DNA of 64,000 nucleotides from Prostheceraeus crozeri (Eukaryota > Platyhelminthes > Polycladida > Euryleptidae), in contig CAJQUW010005315.1 in assembly GCA_907163375.1 (NCBI GenBank), positions 134,001 to 198,000 on the forward strand, in the 5' to 3' direction. The position numbers and the translations under genes are program-made. Of this stretch, positions 36,161 through 48,399 are shown in pieces (positions within the stretch are counted from its first letter, which is position 1; each line of letters begins with the position of its first letter). The notes beneath the pieces were generated by a model. It saw only the letters and a list, made by a program, of their open reading frames with translations. It did no database searches and was not told the DNA's origin.

Positions 36161-36801
36161 ACCAATTATTCTTATGCTTTGTTTTTATACTGGATTAGTT
36201 AAAAGCTATTTTCACGAAATTATATAAAAGTTGAAGTATTGAAATGATGGAAAAAAAAAAAAAAAAAAAAATATTAATTTTGTCCATTGGGACATATGAT
36301 ATATCTGATCTTTTTCATTTTTTTTTCAATTTCGTGGCGTGGCGAATGAATGATCAATTTAATTCGCCCCAAGAGAAAATTTTATATAAATATTAGGCTT
36401 ATAACATTATGCCATGCTTAAAAAAGGAACGCTGCTATTCGCAACATTTCATTCTTCTGTTTATGATTTTGTTGTGTGTCATCATATAATAGTTAAAGTT
36501 TTCTACAAAATACTGAAGTTTGTACCATAGGATTATAAAATAACAACCAATTTTAGGCAACCATTTTGCGATCAATATGGTTATGATTGTGCATTTTTTT
36601 TTTCGTATAAGTGAATGATTTAATGTACATAATGTAAGGCACAGGTATCTAAGGTTATTAAGAAACTAGATAAATGATTTTACTGTATATATATATATAT
36701 AATTGGATGAGTGTAGATCCACACATATCAGTTTGAATGGTTGCAAACATGACAATATTATAAATTGCATATTTGTAAGGTTAGCCACACATTATGGGCT
36801 A

Positions 36802-37540
36802 CAGGCATGCGGAGTCGGAGTCCCGGAGTCCTACCATTTTTGCTGGAGTCGGAGTCCTATCAAATGATAGGACTCCGGACTCCGGCCTATAACTAGACGC
36901 GAAATATAATACAAACAAATTATTTGTGCTCGTGCACATCTGTCACTGTCTTGATGTCAACTTTCTCCGTCAAACAAAAGTACAGAGACAGCAGTGTATG
37001 CAAAGCTTGTAATATTTGAGGGAATGAACCGTGATGGTGAAAAAGGATTGTCGCTTCACTGGGTGATTTAGTAGAGAAGACAAGCCTTCCTACCTCGATC
37101 ACACCTACTGTATGCACCAAAGGTCACATTAGAGACAAAAGTAAAATATTAGTTTGTTTGAGAACATAACCTCTTACCCTCACGTTAATCGCGTGTGATG
37201 TCTCCTCCAAAGCGCATATTAAAATCTAAAGTGTACTCATATTTTTTGGAGAAGGATGGGGATTTTCCTGCCTGGTAGAGACTGGAGAAAAACCGTGTGA
37301 AGCGCACATCATGAAAATGGGAGGAGCCGAGTCGTATGCATCCAACTTAAAGCGACATTTGATAAACTTTCATCGAAAGTGATTGATGATTGATACAGCA
37401 ATGATCACTAAAGATAGGTTCAGGTAAGCTTTTATAATGATCTATGATGCAGGTTACCAGTTTTTTCCAAAAAACTATGCTATATATACTTGCAACCCGG
37501 AGTCGGAGTCCTATCAAAATGATAGGACTCCGCATCCCTG
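36802..37540. mobile_element. Non-autonomous hAT element with BED-finger exon
   Basis: Left end CAGGCATGCGGAGTCGGAG and right end complement CAGGGATGCGGAGTCC form a terminal repeat typical of hAT elements, with GGAGTC subterminal repeats at both ends. No clear 8-bp target duplication is visible (ATGGGCTA left, ATAGTAAC right). The interior encodes a BED-type zinc finger but no hAT dimerisation or catalytic domain, so the 739-bp element looks like an internal-deletion derivative. Confidence 0.68.
37198..37383 (+). pseudogene. BED-type zinc-finger fragment of a hAT transposase
   Basis: From the ATG at 37198 the frame reads SKVYSYFLEKDGD; after a 1-nt frame break the next frame gives FSCLVETGEKPCEAH and then NLKRHLINFH before a stop at 37383. 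The aromatic YSYF start, the two cysteines and the NLKRHL..FH ending are the BED-finger signature (DNA-binding N-terminus of hAT transposases). The frame break and the stop mean it is not functional. Confidence 0.62.
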
Positions 37541-37549
37541 ATAGTAACA

Positions 37550-40100
37550 AAACTTAAAAATTAAGGCAAGTAGTGGGGATATAATGTTTACTTGATAGGC
37601 CTATCATGCACAAACGATTTCAAATTGTTTGTTTTAGCTTGAATTTCAAGTTATTGTCTGCTCAAGGGTTGAAAGAGGAACCGTGAAGAATAGCAGTTTT
37701 TCAGAAAAATCATGAGTTACCCTAAATTAAATTGACCATGTCACACATCCTAATTTTTCCGAGCAAGATGGAAGTGAGCCCTGGAAGAAAACACATAAAT
37801 GAAACCCGCTGATCCTGATCCGAATGTATGACCCATGATTTCAAGTTCATTGACAAAAAGTCAAACCATTTTGGAAAAACGTCTGCAAAAGCCTCAAAAT
37901 TGGTGCATATCCAGCTAATTGGTTATAGATTTACTGGAACTTGGCTCCATGATTCGTTCACCTCCATCAAGGGAAGTTGTTCTAGTATGACAAGAAATGT
38001 GAAAGAAATCTCTGCTGCTTCATAATTTTTGATAAACGTCAAGTGATCAAAGAAATCCATCTCTGACTTAATGGCGAATGATAGAATTTAAAAAAAGAAA
38101 TCTCGACGCGTTTCGCGCACTCGCCCGTTATCTAGAGACAGATGCACAAGACGTGAGAAATCGAACAGCTGAATATTCGCTTAAACACTATAGCCTCGAT
38201 TGAGTGATTTGAGAGAAATCAACACAACGTCATCTCATATTCGGTGAACATTGTTTTAATATATCACGTTTGTGCTCGAAACTTATCATTATTGTCACAA
38301 AATTATTTCTATAAATCGGGATTTAATTGTCCAACACCCTGGTAATAAATCACACTGGGGTTGAAAATTCATGATTTTTTATTTGACATAAATTGTAAAA
38401 ATATTTTATTTATCTTATATATGATTTTAAAGAATAGTGACATGATACATAGGATTATTAACAGTGGATGTAAATTAATCGAAGTTAGGTTAATCTGCAT
38501 AGTGTTGAAATTAGCCTAAAAGGTAATCAATCACATGAGCTCACAACATCATGCAGATAGATCACATAGAAGCTCAAACATGTGAACATAAGTTTTATGT
38601 AGAGCCAAATGATTTTGTACCATGCATAGTAACATTATGCAAGCCCTACATTTTTCGAGCAGTGTTTATCTCTGTCATCTTCATATGTACCATGCTGGCC
38701 ATAAAGATGGAATAATCTGAAAATTGTTCACACTAATGGCCTAAGTCATCTTTGCCATCACGAGATAATCCGTCAAAAATTATGTCACGTGTTGATATAT
38801 TTTGCAATATTTTAACACACTTAGATGATCACTCATGTTTCAATCAAGTTATATCTGTTTACTCTGAGAAATGAAAAATATTCTATCTTCATGGACAACT
38901 TGGTGCACCTCTCTATCCGTTAGGAGCGCCCTATTCACATCCCATGCTTTAAACTGTTAAAGCCTATCAACCAATAGTTCTCTATTTCTACGCTTACATG
39001 GAGATTTTCCATCAAGATTCAAGTAAAATTGAGCATCTTCATTTCCGATAAGATTTTTCTGTCACTCAGCTTTACTGTTTTTCAAACGAGACAACTAATA
39101 TCAGTAATTGCAAAGGAAATGATAACTATGACGTGAATTCATAGTGCATTGCAGGACTAAAGGCATACACATAACCATTTGAAATTGCATTTGTTTTGCT
39201 TTCTTTACAATATTTGTATGTAGTCCGTAGTGCAATGAGAATGTACAATGCGCTTTATTTGCAGCATGTAAACATACACGTCTAGAAAGTATTTCTAATA
39301 ATTAAATTCAATCAATTTGGAAGTGCAGAATTACTGCTTATATAAACCTCTTCCACTCAACCAAATGGAAGCTCAGCATGAGACTGAAAGATTATAGTTT
39401 TTAATATCATATTCTTCGGTTTCCAATTGCTTGTTTGACATAAATCATCGTTCTTTTTGTTAATTTGAAAACTGCAATTCACACGAGATACTCTTGCAGA
39501 CATGCGCTTCGTTAAAAAGATAGACTACACGATACATTATGATCCTAGACAAGATTGTGTCTGCAAGACGAATAAGTTACATGTATCAATCTCATCCTTG
39601 ATCTTTTTTGCATTTCTCCGAATCAAGAGAGATCGATTTGTTTCAATTCCTCATTTCTCTCAAGCAGCAACCTTCTATCTGTGAGACAATATTGTAAATT
39701 CATCTCACAAAAAAATTAATCTATCCACTGATTGCACCCCGCTGTAGAGTTGGAACTAACCATCGGTCGCTGTTTCGTGCTTGACCGAGGTCACGAACGG
39801 CCAACTTGTCGATGATATTTTTCTTCGATGACCGTCCTTTGACCGGCCGGTCGACTGGTAGATCAGTTTCTAACCGTTGACAATCCCACGTAATCCGCTG
39901 AGCAAATAATCTGACATATAAGCTACATTAGAATTACAATCAAATAAAACTGCATATCACTGTGCACTGTTTCGCACTTCCGCAGATCTTTAACAGTCAT
40001 GGGCGTATTAAAAAACGTTATCTGTCATCTCCACTAAAAACAATGATCCTGTCATGAACATTGTAAATTGTTCCTAAATAACAGTGACCATTGTTGCAAT
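37550..40100. other. No gene seen
   Basis: A+T-rich sequence. Near 39750-39870 there are several imperfect CGGTCG/CGACCG motifs (for example GACCGGCCGGTCGAC) that may be the end of an unrecognised element. No gene supportable. Confidence 0.4.
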
Positions 40101-40103
40101 TAT

Positions 40104-40425
40104 CTTGTTGAAAACGATTCCTACAGATTCGAAGAATTCAGAGAATTGCGAAAGTTTTCTTGATAATGTTGGTCCTTCCGATCATTATTTAAAAAGGTAG
40201 CATACGCACGAACCGGCAACAAGCTTCCCTCTAGAGCTTGACATCGTCTGTGTCTCTTTGTTGTGTGATCTAATTGATAACAGTCACTGACACTTCGCAC
40301 AAGTGGCTGCTCCTTGTTCGATTGCTGGGGTATTATGTCAGCAAATTGTACCATTTCATTGGTATTTCATGTTCCAATGCTTCCTTTCTAGTCAAACAAG
40401 AAGAGGTGACCTGTCTAATTCTGTG
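40104..40425. mobile_element. 522-bp TIR element family 2, truncated copy B
   Basis: From about 40104 (CGATTCCTACAGATTCGAAG) to the terminal CTAATTCTGTG at 40425 this aligns with the last 320 bp of copy A (20571-21092), same orientation, with more divergence than between A and C. The first 200 bp are missing, so it is an older truncated copy. Confidence 0.85.
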
Positions 40426-41169
40426 GATAGCGACCGTCAACTATCTGATGGCGCGCCGTCAAATTAAGTGACTCCCTATTGTTCACTCATTCATCTAAGG
40501 AAATTGCGTATAAGATGCGGCAAGCATAGGCCAGGACAGCATCAGTGATCGCAAGCGAACAAGGACTTTTCATCTACAGGAACGTTGTTGGACAGATAGC
40601 ATGCCTTCTCGATCAGTTTGTCCGCATAAGAAAACCTCTTCCACTCACCGATAATTAATGCGGCCCAATACTATATGAGGAGTTTCATGGCTTTATCTGA
40701 GTTAAGGAATAACTTGAATAGATAAGGAAATTAAGGATTAAGTCTGACCAAACACCACACTGTTGCTTTTCGCCTCTCTATGCGCTGTAAATGTTTTTAT
40801 TTAAATTGAAAAGTGTCAACTATGTCACGTGGAGATGATGTTAAACAGCAATTGATAGACGATTAGCAAGTGACATTTCTCTAGAATTTTGGTCAAAGGA
40901 GCCGATTGAATTTATATTTGAACTTTTGACTTAATGACTTCATTTTTCAAGTATAACATGCCTTCAGTATTCCACTTTCCCTGCTTTAATAAACTTAAAA
41001 ATAACTTGCATTAAATGAGTTCCAACTTAAATATGATAGACAAGCGATCTACAATATTTAAAACAAGTGAAAAGTTGCTATACATTTACCTTGCTGCTCA
41101 ATTTACTTTCAGATGGTGCACAAGTCTTAAAATATGAAATCATTTAATCAAAAATCAGTTTCTTAGAAT

Positions 41170-42723
41170 CTGGGTTTCGGAGTCGGAGCCGACAAGAAAT
41201 ACCACGGCTCCGGCTTGAAGAATTAAATGTATTAAGAATTCAGTCATTTTGTGAGAAAAAGTGTTATTTGACAGCGCGCGTAGCTGAAACGAATGTAAGT
41301 GTGTCATCATTGTAGGTTATCTTTTTAGACCTCCCAAAAAAACTGACCTACATCTCCTTTCAATACATAGCCTACTGCGAATCATTCATTTGAATTTCAA
41401 AGGAGGTCGCGGACTTCCTTAAGACTGTTCCAGCCGAAAACGGAGTTGTCGGGCGAAAGGCTCTTGTCCAAAAACAGGCACATGCATTCTCGCCTCAAAT
41501 CTATTGTACTTATTATTAGAGCACATCATTGATTCTTCATTATCATTCCCCTAAAGATGCATGGTTATTTTATAGGTGTCTCATTCTTAATAAAATGTCT
41601 AATTGAAGTATCTAAATACTCATGAGTAGAAGTACTTTTGATATAAAAAGAATTTTAGTTCAATGTGGAAATATGTTTCACTTGTTTGGTATGAAGCATA
41701 TTCATAGGAATTTTAGAGCCCTCACAGCTAGCTGGTTGAATCATCTCCTCCAACCAATAGTACCTGTTTCTGCTGGGAAAGAGGCTAAAAAATTGACTTT
41801 CAGAGAATACAGTATGCTCCATCCATGGCTGCTATGAATCAGCGCATCTGCCGAGTTCTACCCGGTTCCTGTTCTTATGAGGCACGATCAAATAAGTGCA
41901 TATGTATGTCTAACAGCGTGCGGACTGAAGCTTTTGAAAACCCTTTCACTAACTGAAATACCCCGATGTGTCTGACTGAAATACCTCTTTTTAATCAATG
42001 ATGCCTCACTCTGGAAGAAGGAATTTGTTCTCGACTCTGATTAAGCGCTAAGAGTGGTAATGGTAGGGACTAAATCAGAAGCTTCTATCAGTCCCATATA
42101 AGTAGAGAACATTTCCATTGCTCCCTCTGGGACTCATGCTTCATTAAAAAGCGGGAAGCACCAACTAGATAATTAGTCATAATTTTTAGCATGGTAGTCA
42201 TTTTTCTATCCTGCATGTGTTTATGCCTCCAATCACTGATACGTACGAAAATGCATTGAAAGATCTAATGAGTTTCAGCTAAAACTTAATTGGGATGTTG
42301 TGTTTACGACAAATAACGATTTGATAAATCTAAATGTGTGAAATCTAAAAGATGTGTTTAGCTACTTAAACAGTATGGACTGCATGACCTAGAGATGATT
42401 CTACACGCCGTATCACTTCTCATATAATCACAGAAAACACCGACAGTGTCATTTTACCGAAACCTCAGCCTGCTCCCATAGGATATATATGTGCTTCCTG
42501 TGATCTTGTCTGACAAGAAGAGATAAGGTCTACTAGGTAGACCTCGACAGATGTGCAGTTTCGCAGTTGCCATCGGGTGTACATCATTCTGCGAAAGTTC
42601 GGTTTCGTGTTGGGGACCCGACAGTATGTCAAAGGGTCTTAGGTCGGAGCCGGAGCCGCCCGGAGCCGAGGTGTAGAGTGGGAGCCGGAGCCGTGGTAGC
42701 TGGGCCACGGCTCCGAAAGCCTG
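41170..42723. mobile_element. hAT-like element, 1.55 kb, 8-bp target duplication
   Basis: Left end CTGGGTTTCGGAGTCGGAGC and the complement of the right end CAGGCTTTCGGAGCCGTGG are inverted repeats, each followed by GC-rich GGAGCCGGAGCC subterminal repeats. The flanks are CTTAGAAT (41162-41169) and CTTAGAGT (42724-42731), an 8-bp duplication with one mismatch. The interior holds no recognisable transposase. The subterminal motif resembles that of the element at 36802-37540, but the two differ in sequence. Confidence 0.78.
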
Positions 42724-42796
42724 CTTAGAGTGATTCTTAACTTAAACGGAACCGACGTTTTCATTAAGGATGGCAAAGTGCACAAAACGATAAACT

Positions 42797-42906
42797 TTGT
42801 CACCAGGTCTCAGATGAAAAATTTATCCGGAATCAAAAAAAATTCAATACGGACCCGGACCGGGTTTGAGCCGAAAAAATCGGCTCGGTTCTAGCTCTGG
42901 TGACAA
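42797..42906. repeat. Small inverted-repeat element
   Basis: TTGTCACCAG at 42797-42806 and its perfect complement at 42897-42906 bound a 110-bp stretch containing GGACCCGGACCGGG and GCCGAAAAAATCGGC internal palindromes. It may be a miniature element or a solo end of a larger one. Confidence 0.4.
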
Positions 42907-43099
42907 CCAGACTTAATTTCTCCTTTTCATTTATTCAAAAGAGAGCATGAATCTATATTAATGGTAAGACGCAATAACTGATATATCAATCTTATTAATC
43001 TTGGATTGTTGCCAAGGATAAGGATAAAATTGAAAAATGAAAAACTCGTAATTTTCCAGTAAACATCATTCCCGGTACATCGAAAATACAAAATAAAAG

Positions 43100-44420
43100 T
43101 TTTCCTCAATTTTTTGTTGCAACCGATTCTATTTCAATGCCATTAATGCGCACAAGTCACAAACAGAATACGAGACGATGCTTTAGACGTTGTTCTTAAA
43201 TGTTATAATATATGCTCATCGCGAACGCATCTGGTGTTTACTTTTGTAAAGGAAAAAATTAGACCCTGAAAATTGTTTATTTCGATGAATGCTCTGCACA
43301 TTGTTCTGATATCTTTAAACTTTATTGTTTATGATATCTACAGAGTTCCTGCTTTATCCTCAACAAAGATAAAGTTTCCCGATATTGTCTCAAACCGGAG
43401 GATGAACTGGATTTGAATTTAATTCCAGAAATATTGAACTACGTTTAAAATGAATATTCTTGCTCGAACTGTCAATTTTTAGGAGCTTCAAAGCATTAGA
43501 GTCAAGAACTCAAAGCTTTCAAGATTTTCCATTCTTCAAATATTGACACATCTTCTGTCACTAGCGCTGCGAATTGATTTGCATCCCCTACACCTGCCGA
43601 CGGAACGGATGACACGGGAAGCAAGAGACCGCTTTGCATGGAGAAGGATCCAGTATGACGTCGCCAAGAGTCGCACGCGACTGGGCGGCACCAGGTAACC
43701 AGGTAAACACCTGCCGACACCATAGCTAGGACTGACGGTTCGACTATGGCTTCTCAATTGCTTAATGTCGTCTGTTCACGACTCACTACACCAATCAGTC
43801 GCTTTGCGTCATCTTTTGCAGCTGAAATGACTGCTCCAGACGTGGTCATTCAGCACATTTCACTCCATCTGCCAACAACCACAGGCCGCGTTGAAGTTCA
43901 GTTCTGTATTGACTCTATGGTGCGCGCTCTGCGAAGCAGTTGGTCTTCCATTTGCGAGATGCTGTTTGATAATACATTATGATGGCATACATCGACTAGC
44001 CTTAGTACGGCCTCAGTATAGTCTCAGTAAGTTGCCGTACTGCACGGACCTTGACCGCAACAGCTCTGTTTTGGGATCCCAACTGAACACTGACAACTGC
44101 CCAATTCTATGCATCTGTCTCCGCATCGCATTGGTCAGAATTTCTTCCCTTTCAACAATAGACGAATGTCTTTGTTGCGAAGACAGTCAAGCGAGGATTT
44201 TGCTTGCTGCTTAGTTGCTTTGCTCATCAGATAAACCAGCTCAGTAGAAAGTCTGTTGCCAGCTCTGTAATCGATTCAGCATGCTTTCCTTCACCAACTT
44301 GAATACCATACGATGGTATGACAATTCGGGATGCGACTTGTTGAAGATAGTGAAACTGTACCAACCAGCATGTTGTGTAAGTGTTCCACAGGTCATCTGT
44401 GGACTCGGGTACTGACGGAG
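43100..44420. other. No gene supportable
   Basis: Several open frames of 60-107 codons on both strands (43502-44230) overlap one another in a less A+T-rich stretch; none shows a domain I recognise. The composition suggests old element sequence. Confidence 0.35.
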
Positions 44421-44424
44421 CAAG

Positions 44425-44632
44425 CCTTATGCCTCAGCCACACTGAAAGCAAAGAAAACACGAGCGTCCCGAGCAAACGTATCTCCGCAAGCTATCAATC
44501 GCTCTCGTTTGCTTTGCTCGCAGTGTGGCAGTCTACCACTGCTGCAATGATGACTCTATATTTGCTGCAAAACGCTTTGTTCGAGTGGTTTTTTGCTATA
44601 TTAGCTGCAAAACGAGTGGCTGAGGCCTTACA
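44425..44632. repeat. Miniature inverted-repeat element
   Basis: GCCTCAGCCAC (44431-44441) and its complement GTGGCTGAGGC (44617-44627) bound about 200 bp, with CCTTA on the outside of both. A second inverted pair inside (CCACACTG...CAGTGTGG) gives a folded structure. Overlapping frames are not convincing genes. Confidence 0.5.
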
Positions 44633-44761
44633 CACTTCATTGACCACATGCACGCCACTTTTTCTCATTTTAATACTCGTACAGTTGCATGTCTTTCCAT
44701 CAAGGTGTGTTGCAGCTGTATGGTGCATCGAGGAGATCATGTAAATTTACACTCCTACCCT

Positions 44762-46385
44762 CTTATTTATTTATTTATTATTTATTTAGTACACCAATAA
44801 GTGAATTGAGCACCAAGGCAACACAGGAAATACATTCAGGAGGGAACAATTAGAAGTTACAATAAAACATAAAAAGCTTTCGTTCAAACTGTTTCACTGT
44901 TCACAATATCGTCGGGGAGGCGGTTCCAGTCATCTATGATGCGGTGGGAAAAGGAGGATAGGCGACAATTCAGATTTGTTGGGTGGCGGAAAATTTTGTA
45001 GTTATGTTCACGGGTTCGGGAAACACTAAAGGTGAAGAAGGAATTAGGATCACTTGGAGTAAGGTGGTTACATATTTTGAACACGGTTGTAAGGTCTATA
45101 ATCCGACGACGACATTGTAGTGTTGGGAGTTTCAGAGCTCTCAGTCTTTCTTCGTAGGGTAACGAGGATAGACCACGGATGTTTTTGGTGAATCGACGTT
45201 GTACACGTTCGATAGCCAGAATGTCTTTATTCAGGGATGGATTCCAGACTGGGATGGCATATTCGAGGTGAGGGCGGACCAGTGTCTTGAAGAGACGAAT
45301 AAGCAGATCGGCGTCCCGAGAGACGAATGTCCTGAGGATGGCAGATACAATGCGATTCGCTTTCTGAACACAGGTCAGAATGTGCCGAGAGAATTTTAGG
45401 TCTTTTGAAATCAGAACTCCAAGGTCTTTGACACACTTGGAATTATTCAGGAAACTTCCATCCAGACGGTAGTCCGAGGCAGGATTGCGAAATCGAAAGT
45501 GTAGAATGGAGCACTTTTGGGGATTGAGCGATAGCTGCCATTTCTTCGACCAGGTGGTTACAGCGTTGAGGTCAGCTTGCAAAAGTTCTTTGGCTTTCAG
45601 GGGATCAGTGCGCTTGATTTCGGAGTACAATTTTACATCATCAGCATGTTTCAATAAAGAAGATTTTGTCAAGGTGTCATCAATGTCATTAATAAAGGTG
45701 ACAAACAGATCTGGGCCTAAAACGGATCCCTGGGGGACACCAGAAATCATGCTGTAGGGGGAAGAATGCACACCATCCACGACAACACTCTCAGTTCTAT
45801 CCTCAAGAAAAGCTTTCAGAAAACATAGAAGTCTCCCTCCAATGCCCAAGGAAGTCAATTTCGAGAGGAGACGAAAGTGAGGGACTGAATTGAACGCTTT
45901 TTCAAAATCGAGATATATGACGTCAGCCCACTTGGACCGCGATCCACAACAGATGTTAAATCCTCGAGGAATTCTAAGAGTTGGTGGGTACTAGACGAAT
46001 TGGATCGAAAACCAAATTGAGAGCGCTTGATTATGTTATATTGGTTCCAGAACTGCCACAGGTGATCGCGAACAATCGACTCCATCAATTTGGAGGCAGT
46101 AGAAGTCAGGCTGACCGGACGGCAATTCTCTGCCTTCTTGCGACAACCTTTCTTATGTATAGGAGTAACCAGAGCGTAATTCCAGACTAGCGGGATACTC
46201 CCCAGCTCAAAAAAGATCTGGAAAAGGCGAGCAAGAAGTGGAAGCAGAACAAAAGCACCTTGTTTGTAGCAGATATATTGAATGCCATCAGGGCCAGGGG
46301 AGGAGAAATTCTTCTTATGTGATAGGTGGAAGCGAATTCTATCAGGTGTGAAGACTACATCAGCGAGGCAATGTTGAGGCTAGGA
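44762..46385 (-). pseudogene. 5'-truncated CR1-like LINE reverse transcriptase
   Basis: On the minus strand from about 46385: FTPDRIRFHL, SSPGPDGIQYICYKQGAF, LVWNYALVTPIHKKGC, KAENCRPVSLTSTASKLMES and SQFGFRSNSSSTHQLL; then, after a frame break near 45930, the main frame (45858-44884) with ISGVPQGSVLGPDLFVTFIN, KHADDVKLYSE (catalytic ADD), SLNPQKCSILHF, CVKDLGVLIS, VRPHLEYAIPVWNPS, ERVQRRFTKNI and QCRRRIIDLTTVFKI. It lacks endonuclease and ORF1 sequence. The 3' end is a (TAAA)n-type tail, seen as TTTATTTATTTATT at 44764-44786 on the + strand. The truncation and short-repeat tail suit CR1/L2-type elements. One frameshift and a stop just after NSETV indicate that it is inactive. Confidence 0.9.
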
Positions 46386-46551
46386 TTATTTGACTTGAAA
46401 AATGACAGCTTGACAATGTTTCCCTTGCAAGCTTGTATAGCGTTTGTTCGTACATGCCTTTTTCACTGAAATATTCTTGAATGGCTCCAATAGCCATCGA
46501 TTATAATTGAGATCACTATTCGTGATTCTTCGATGTTAAATTGTAAGTAAA

Positions 46552-47861
46552 TTAGGCTAGGTCAAACTTTCGATTTGATTTAACAAATCCGTTTTATCTG
46601 AATAAAACGGTTCTATGTATTAAACCACCGCAAGCATTTAATCGCGTTTTAACCGCAATTTCGACACTCGATCATGATATTACGATTTGATGAAACTGTC
46701 TGGTACATATAAACGGCTTTATCAAAGCTAAAGCTTGTTGAGGTCAAGGATAGGATTTAATGGTGTTCAAAGATTTCGATTGAACAACATTCGATATCAA
46801 GATCGGATTTATCGAATATTGTAAACAGAAGTTACAGTGGAAATGTGATCAATCAATTCCTGCTGCAGCTAATAAGTTCGCAGACATGTTTAATCGTGTT
46901 TCTGACCTCTCTCTTCGATTTACGCTATTTAACCAACTAGTGTTTTAACCACAGAATTAGACAGGTCGTGTCTTCTTCTGTTTGACTAGAAAGGAAACAT
47001 TGGAACATGTAACGCTGGTGAAATGGCACAATCTGCTGACTTAATACCATAGCAATCGAACAATAAGCAGCCAGTTCAACATTAAACACGCCAAATTGTG
47101 CGACGTTTCAGTGACTGTTATCAGCCGGATAACACAGCCAAGAGACACAGTCCATTTCAAGTTCCACAGAGAAGTTTGTGAACGTTTTTTCGTGCGCCTG
47201 ATAACTTTTTTAATAATGATCGGAGGGCCCAACATTATCAAGAAAACTTTTGCGCAATGATCTGAATTCTTCGAATCTGAAGGAGTCGTGGCGATCGGAG
47301 CATTTTGAAGGAATTCAGAGCAATCCGCAAGCGGCGCACGACTATTTTTCCTATCTCTGCAAGGTATTAAAAATTTCTTTTTGCCCACTTATTAAGTTCC
47401 TGCATGTGCCATCTGTTTGAATCAGTTTGCACTTCCGGCAAAGTGATACGATTAAACAATCTAATTCTGTGGTTTTAACAAATCTCACATTGCTTTGCAT
47501 GACGTGAAGCTGTCAATGTCATTCACTTGCGATCGCTTAACAAATTCGTATCGATTTGATGAAGTTCTTGGTTTTGATAAAACCAAAGTGATCAGAAAAT
47601 CGCTTTAACAAAACCGATTATGCTATTAGGACAGTCGAGGTCAAACTTTGGATTTACAGCATGAAACCGTTTAAAATGGTTTTGTTTAATAAAACGGACG
47701 TGTTATTAAAACCGTTTTGATTAATCTAAATCTACATGAGATCAAACATGCATTTACAGTAATCCACTGTAATATCGCTGCGATTTAACAAAACGGATTT
47801 ATCAAAACGAGCTTTTTGAGATCGATTTGTCTAATCTAATCGAAAGTTTGACCTGGCCTAA
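46552..47861. mobile_element. TIR element with AAAACGG-type internal repeats, host of copy C
   Basis: The left end TTAGGCTAGGTCAAACTTTC and the complement of the right end TTAGGCCAGGTCAAACTTTC match with one mismatch, and the similarity continues (CGATTTGATT versus CGATTAGATT). The interior on both sides is full of AAAACCG/CGGTTTT and ATCGATTT motifs. The 522-bp family 2 copy (46950-47471) is nested inside. Without that insert the host is about 780 bp. No protein or clear target duplication was found. Confidence 0.75.
46950..47471. mobile_element. 522-bp TIR element, family 2, copy C (nested)
   Basis: Begins CACAGAATTAGACAGG and ends CAATCTAATTCTGTG, with exact 8-bp target duplications GTTTTAAC at 46942-46949 and 47472-47479. 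It is 522 bp like copy A (20571-21092) and lies in inverted orientation to it. The 47200-47471 half is nearly identical to copy A. It inserted into the AAAACCG-rich element. A 115-codon minus frame (47388-47041) crosses it but is broken in copy A, so coding is doubtful. Confidence 0.93.
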
Positions 47862-48040
47862 TGTATTTGGTGCAATAAGCATACCTAGCACAATTCACAA
47901 AATAGTTGCCCCCACGCTTCCAAATTTGTCCAAAATTCATGAAAACTAATCAATTTTTACAAAACGTCAGGTACGGGCAATTGAGTATATTTTCTACCCA
48001 CTCCCAAACATTTATGCAAATTGGATATGTAGGCCTACTT

Positions 48041-48392
48041 TTTGAATTAGAGACGATAACTTCACGCGTGTAGTGATGTCAGTAGCTTGATCTGACTTCG
48101 TCTATTCGAAGCATTGACTCGTGTATACCATAGTGCGTGCATGCATAATTGCTCTCTTTTGGTCTCATTGGCTGTTATTTCAAATAACACGACTCACATC
48201 CGGGTGCAACTTTTGTACAAATTAGTGGGCCTATTAGTTTATGTGACTTTGGTCACTGACAATTCACAAGTTGTTACGAAATTATGTTGTCGACCTCAAG
48301 TGCTATCTGCTCTGAATGTGTTGAACAGACGAAGTCAGATTAAGCTGCTGACATAACGTTGCACTTCAAGTTGCATCGTCTCTAATTCAAAA
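48041..48392. repeat. Long-arm inverted-repeat (foldback) element
   Basis: Arms of about 72-75 bp at 48041-48115 and 48318-48392 share TTTGAATTAGAGACGAT, TGATGTCAG.AGCTT and ATCTGACTTCGTCT in inverted order at roughly 80 per cent identity by eye. The 200-bp centre has no gene. No target duplication is clear. Confidence 0.7.
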
Positions 48393-48399
48393 TGTTTTT

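Noticed and set aside
35883..36227. Two overlapping 100-codon hydrophobic frames resembling membrane proteins
   Set aside because: They lie in a CT tract, which always encodes Leu/Ser/Phe runs; composition explains them.
45199..45757. Plus-strand open frames opposite the LINE reverse transcriptase
   Set aside because: Antisense shadows of the minus-strand coding sequence.
47041..47388. 115-codon minus frame inside the 522-bp element
   Set aside because: The frame is not kept in copy A despite high nucleotide identity, so it is unlikely to code for a protein.
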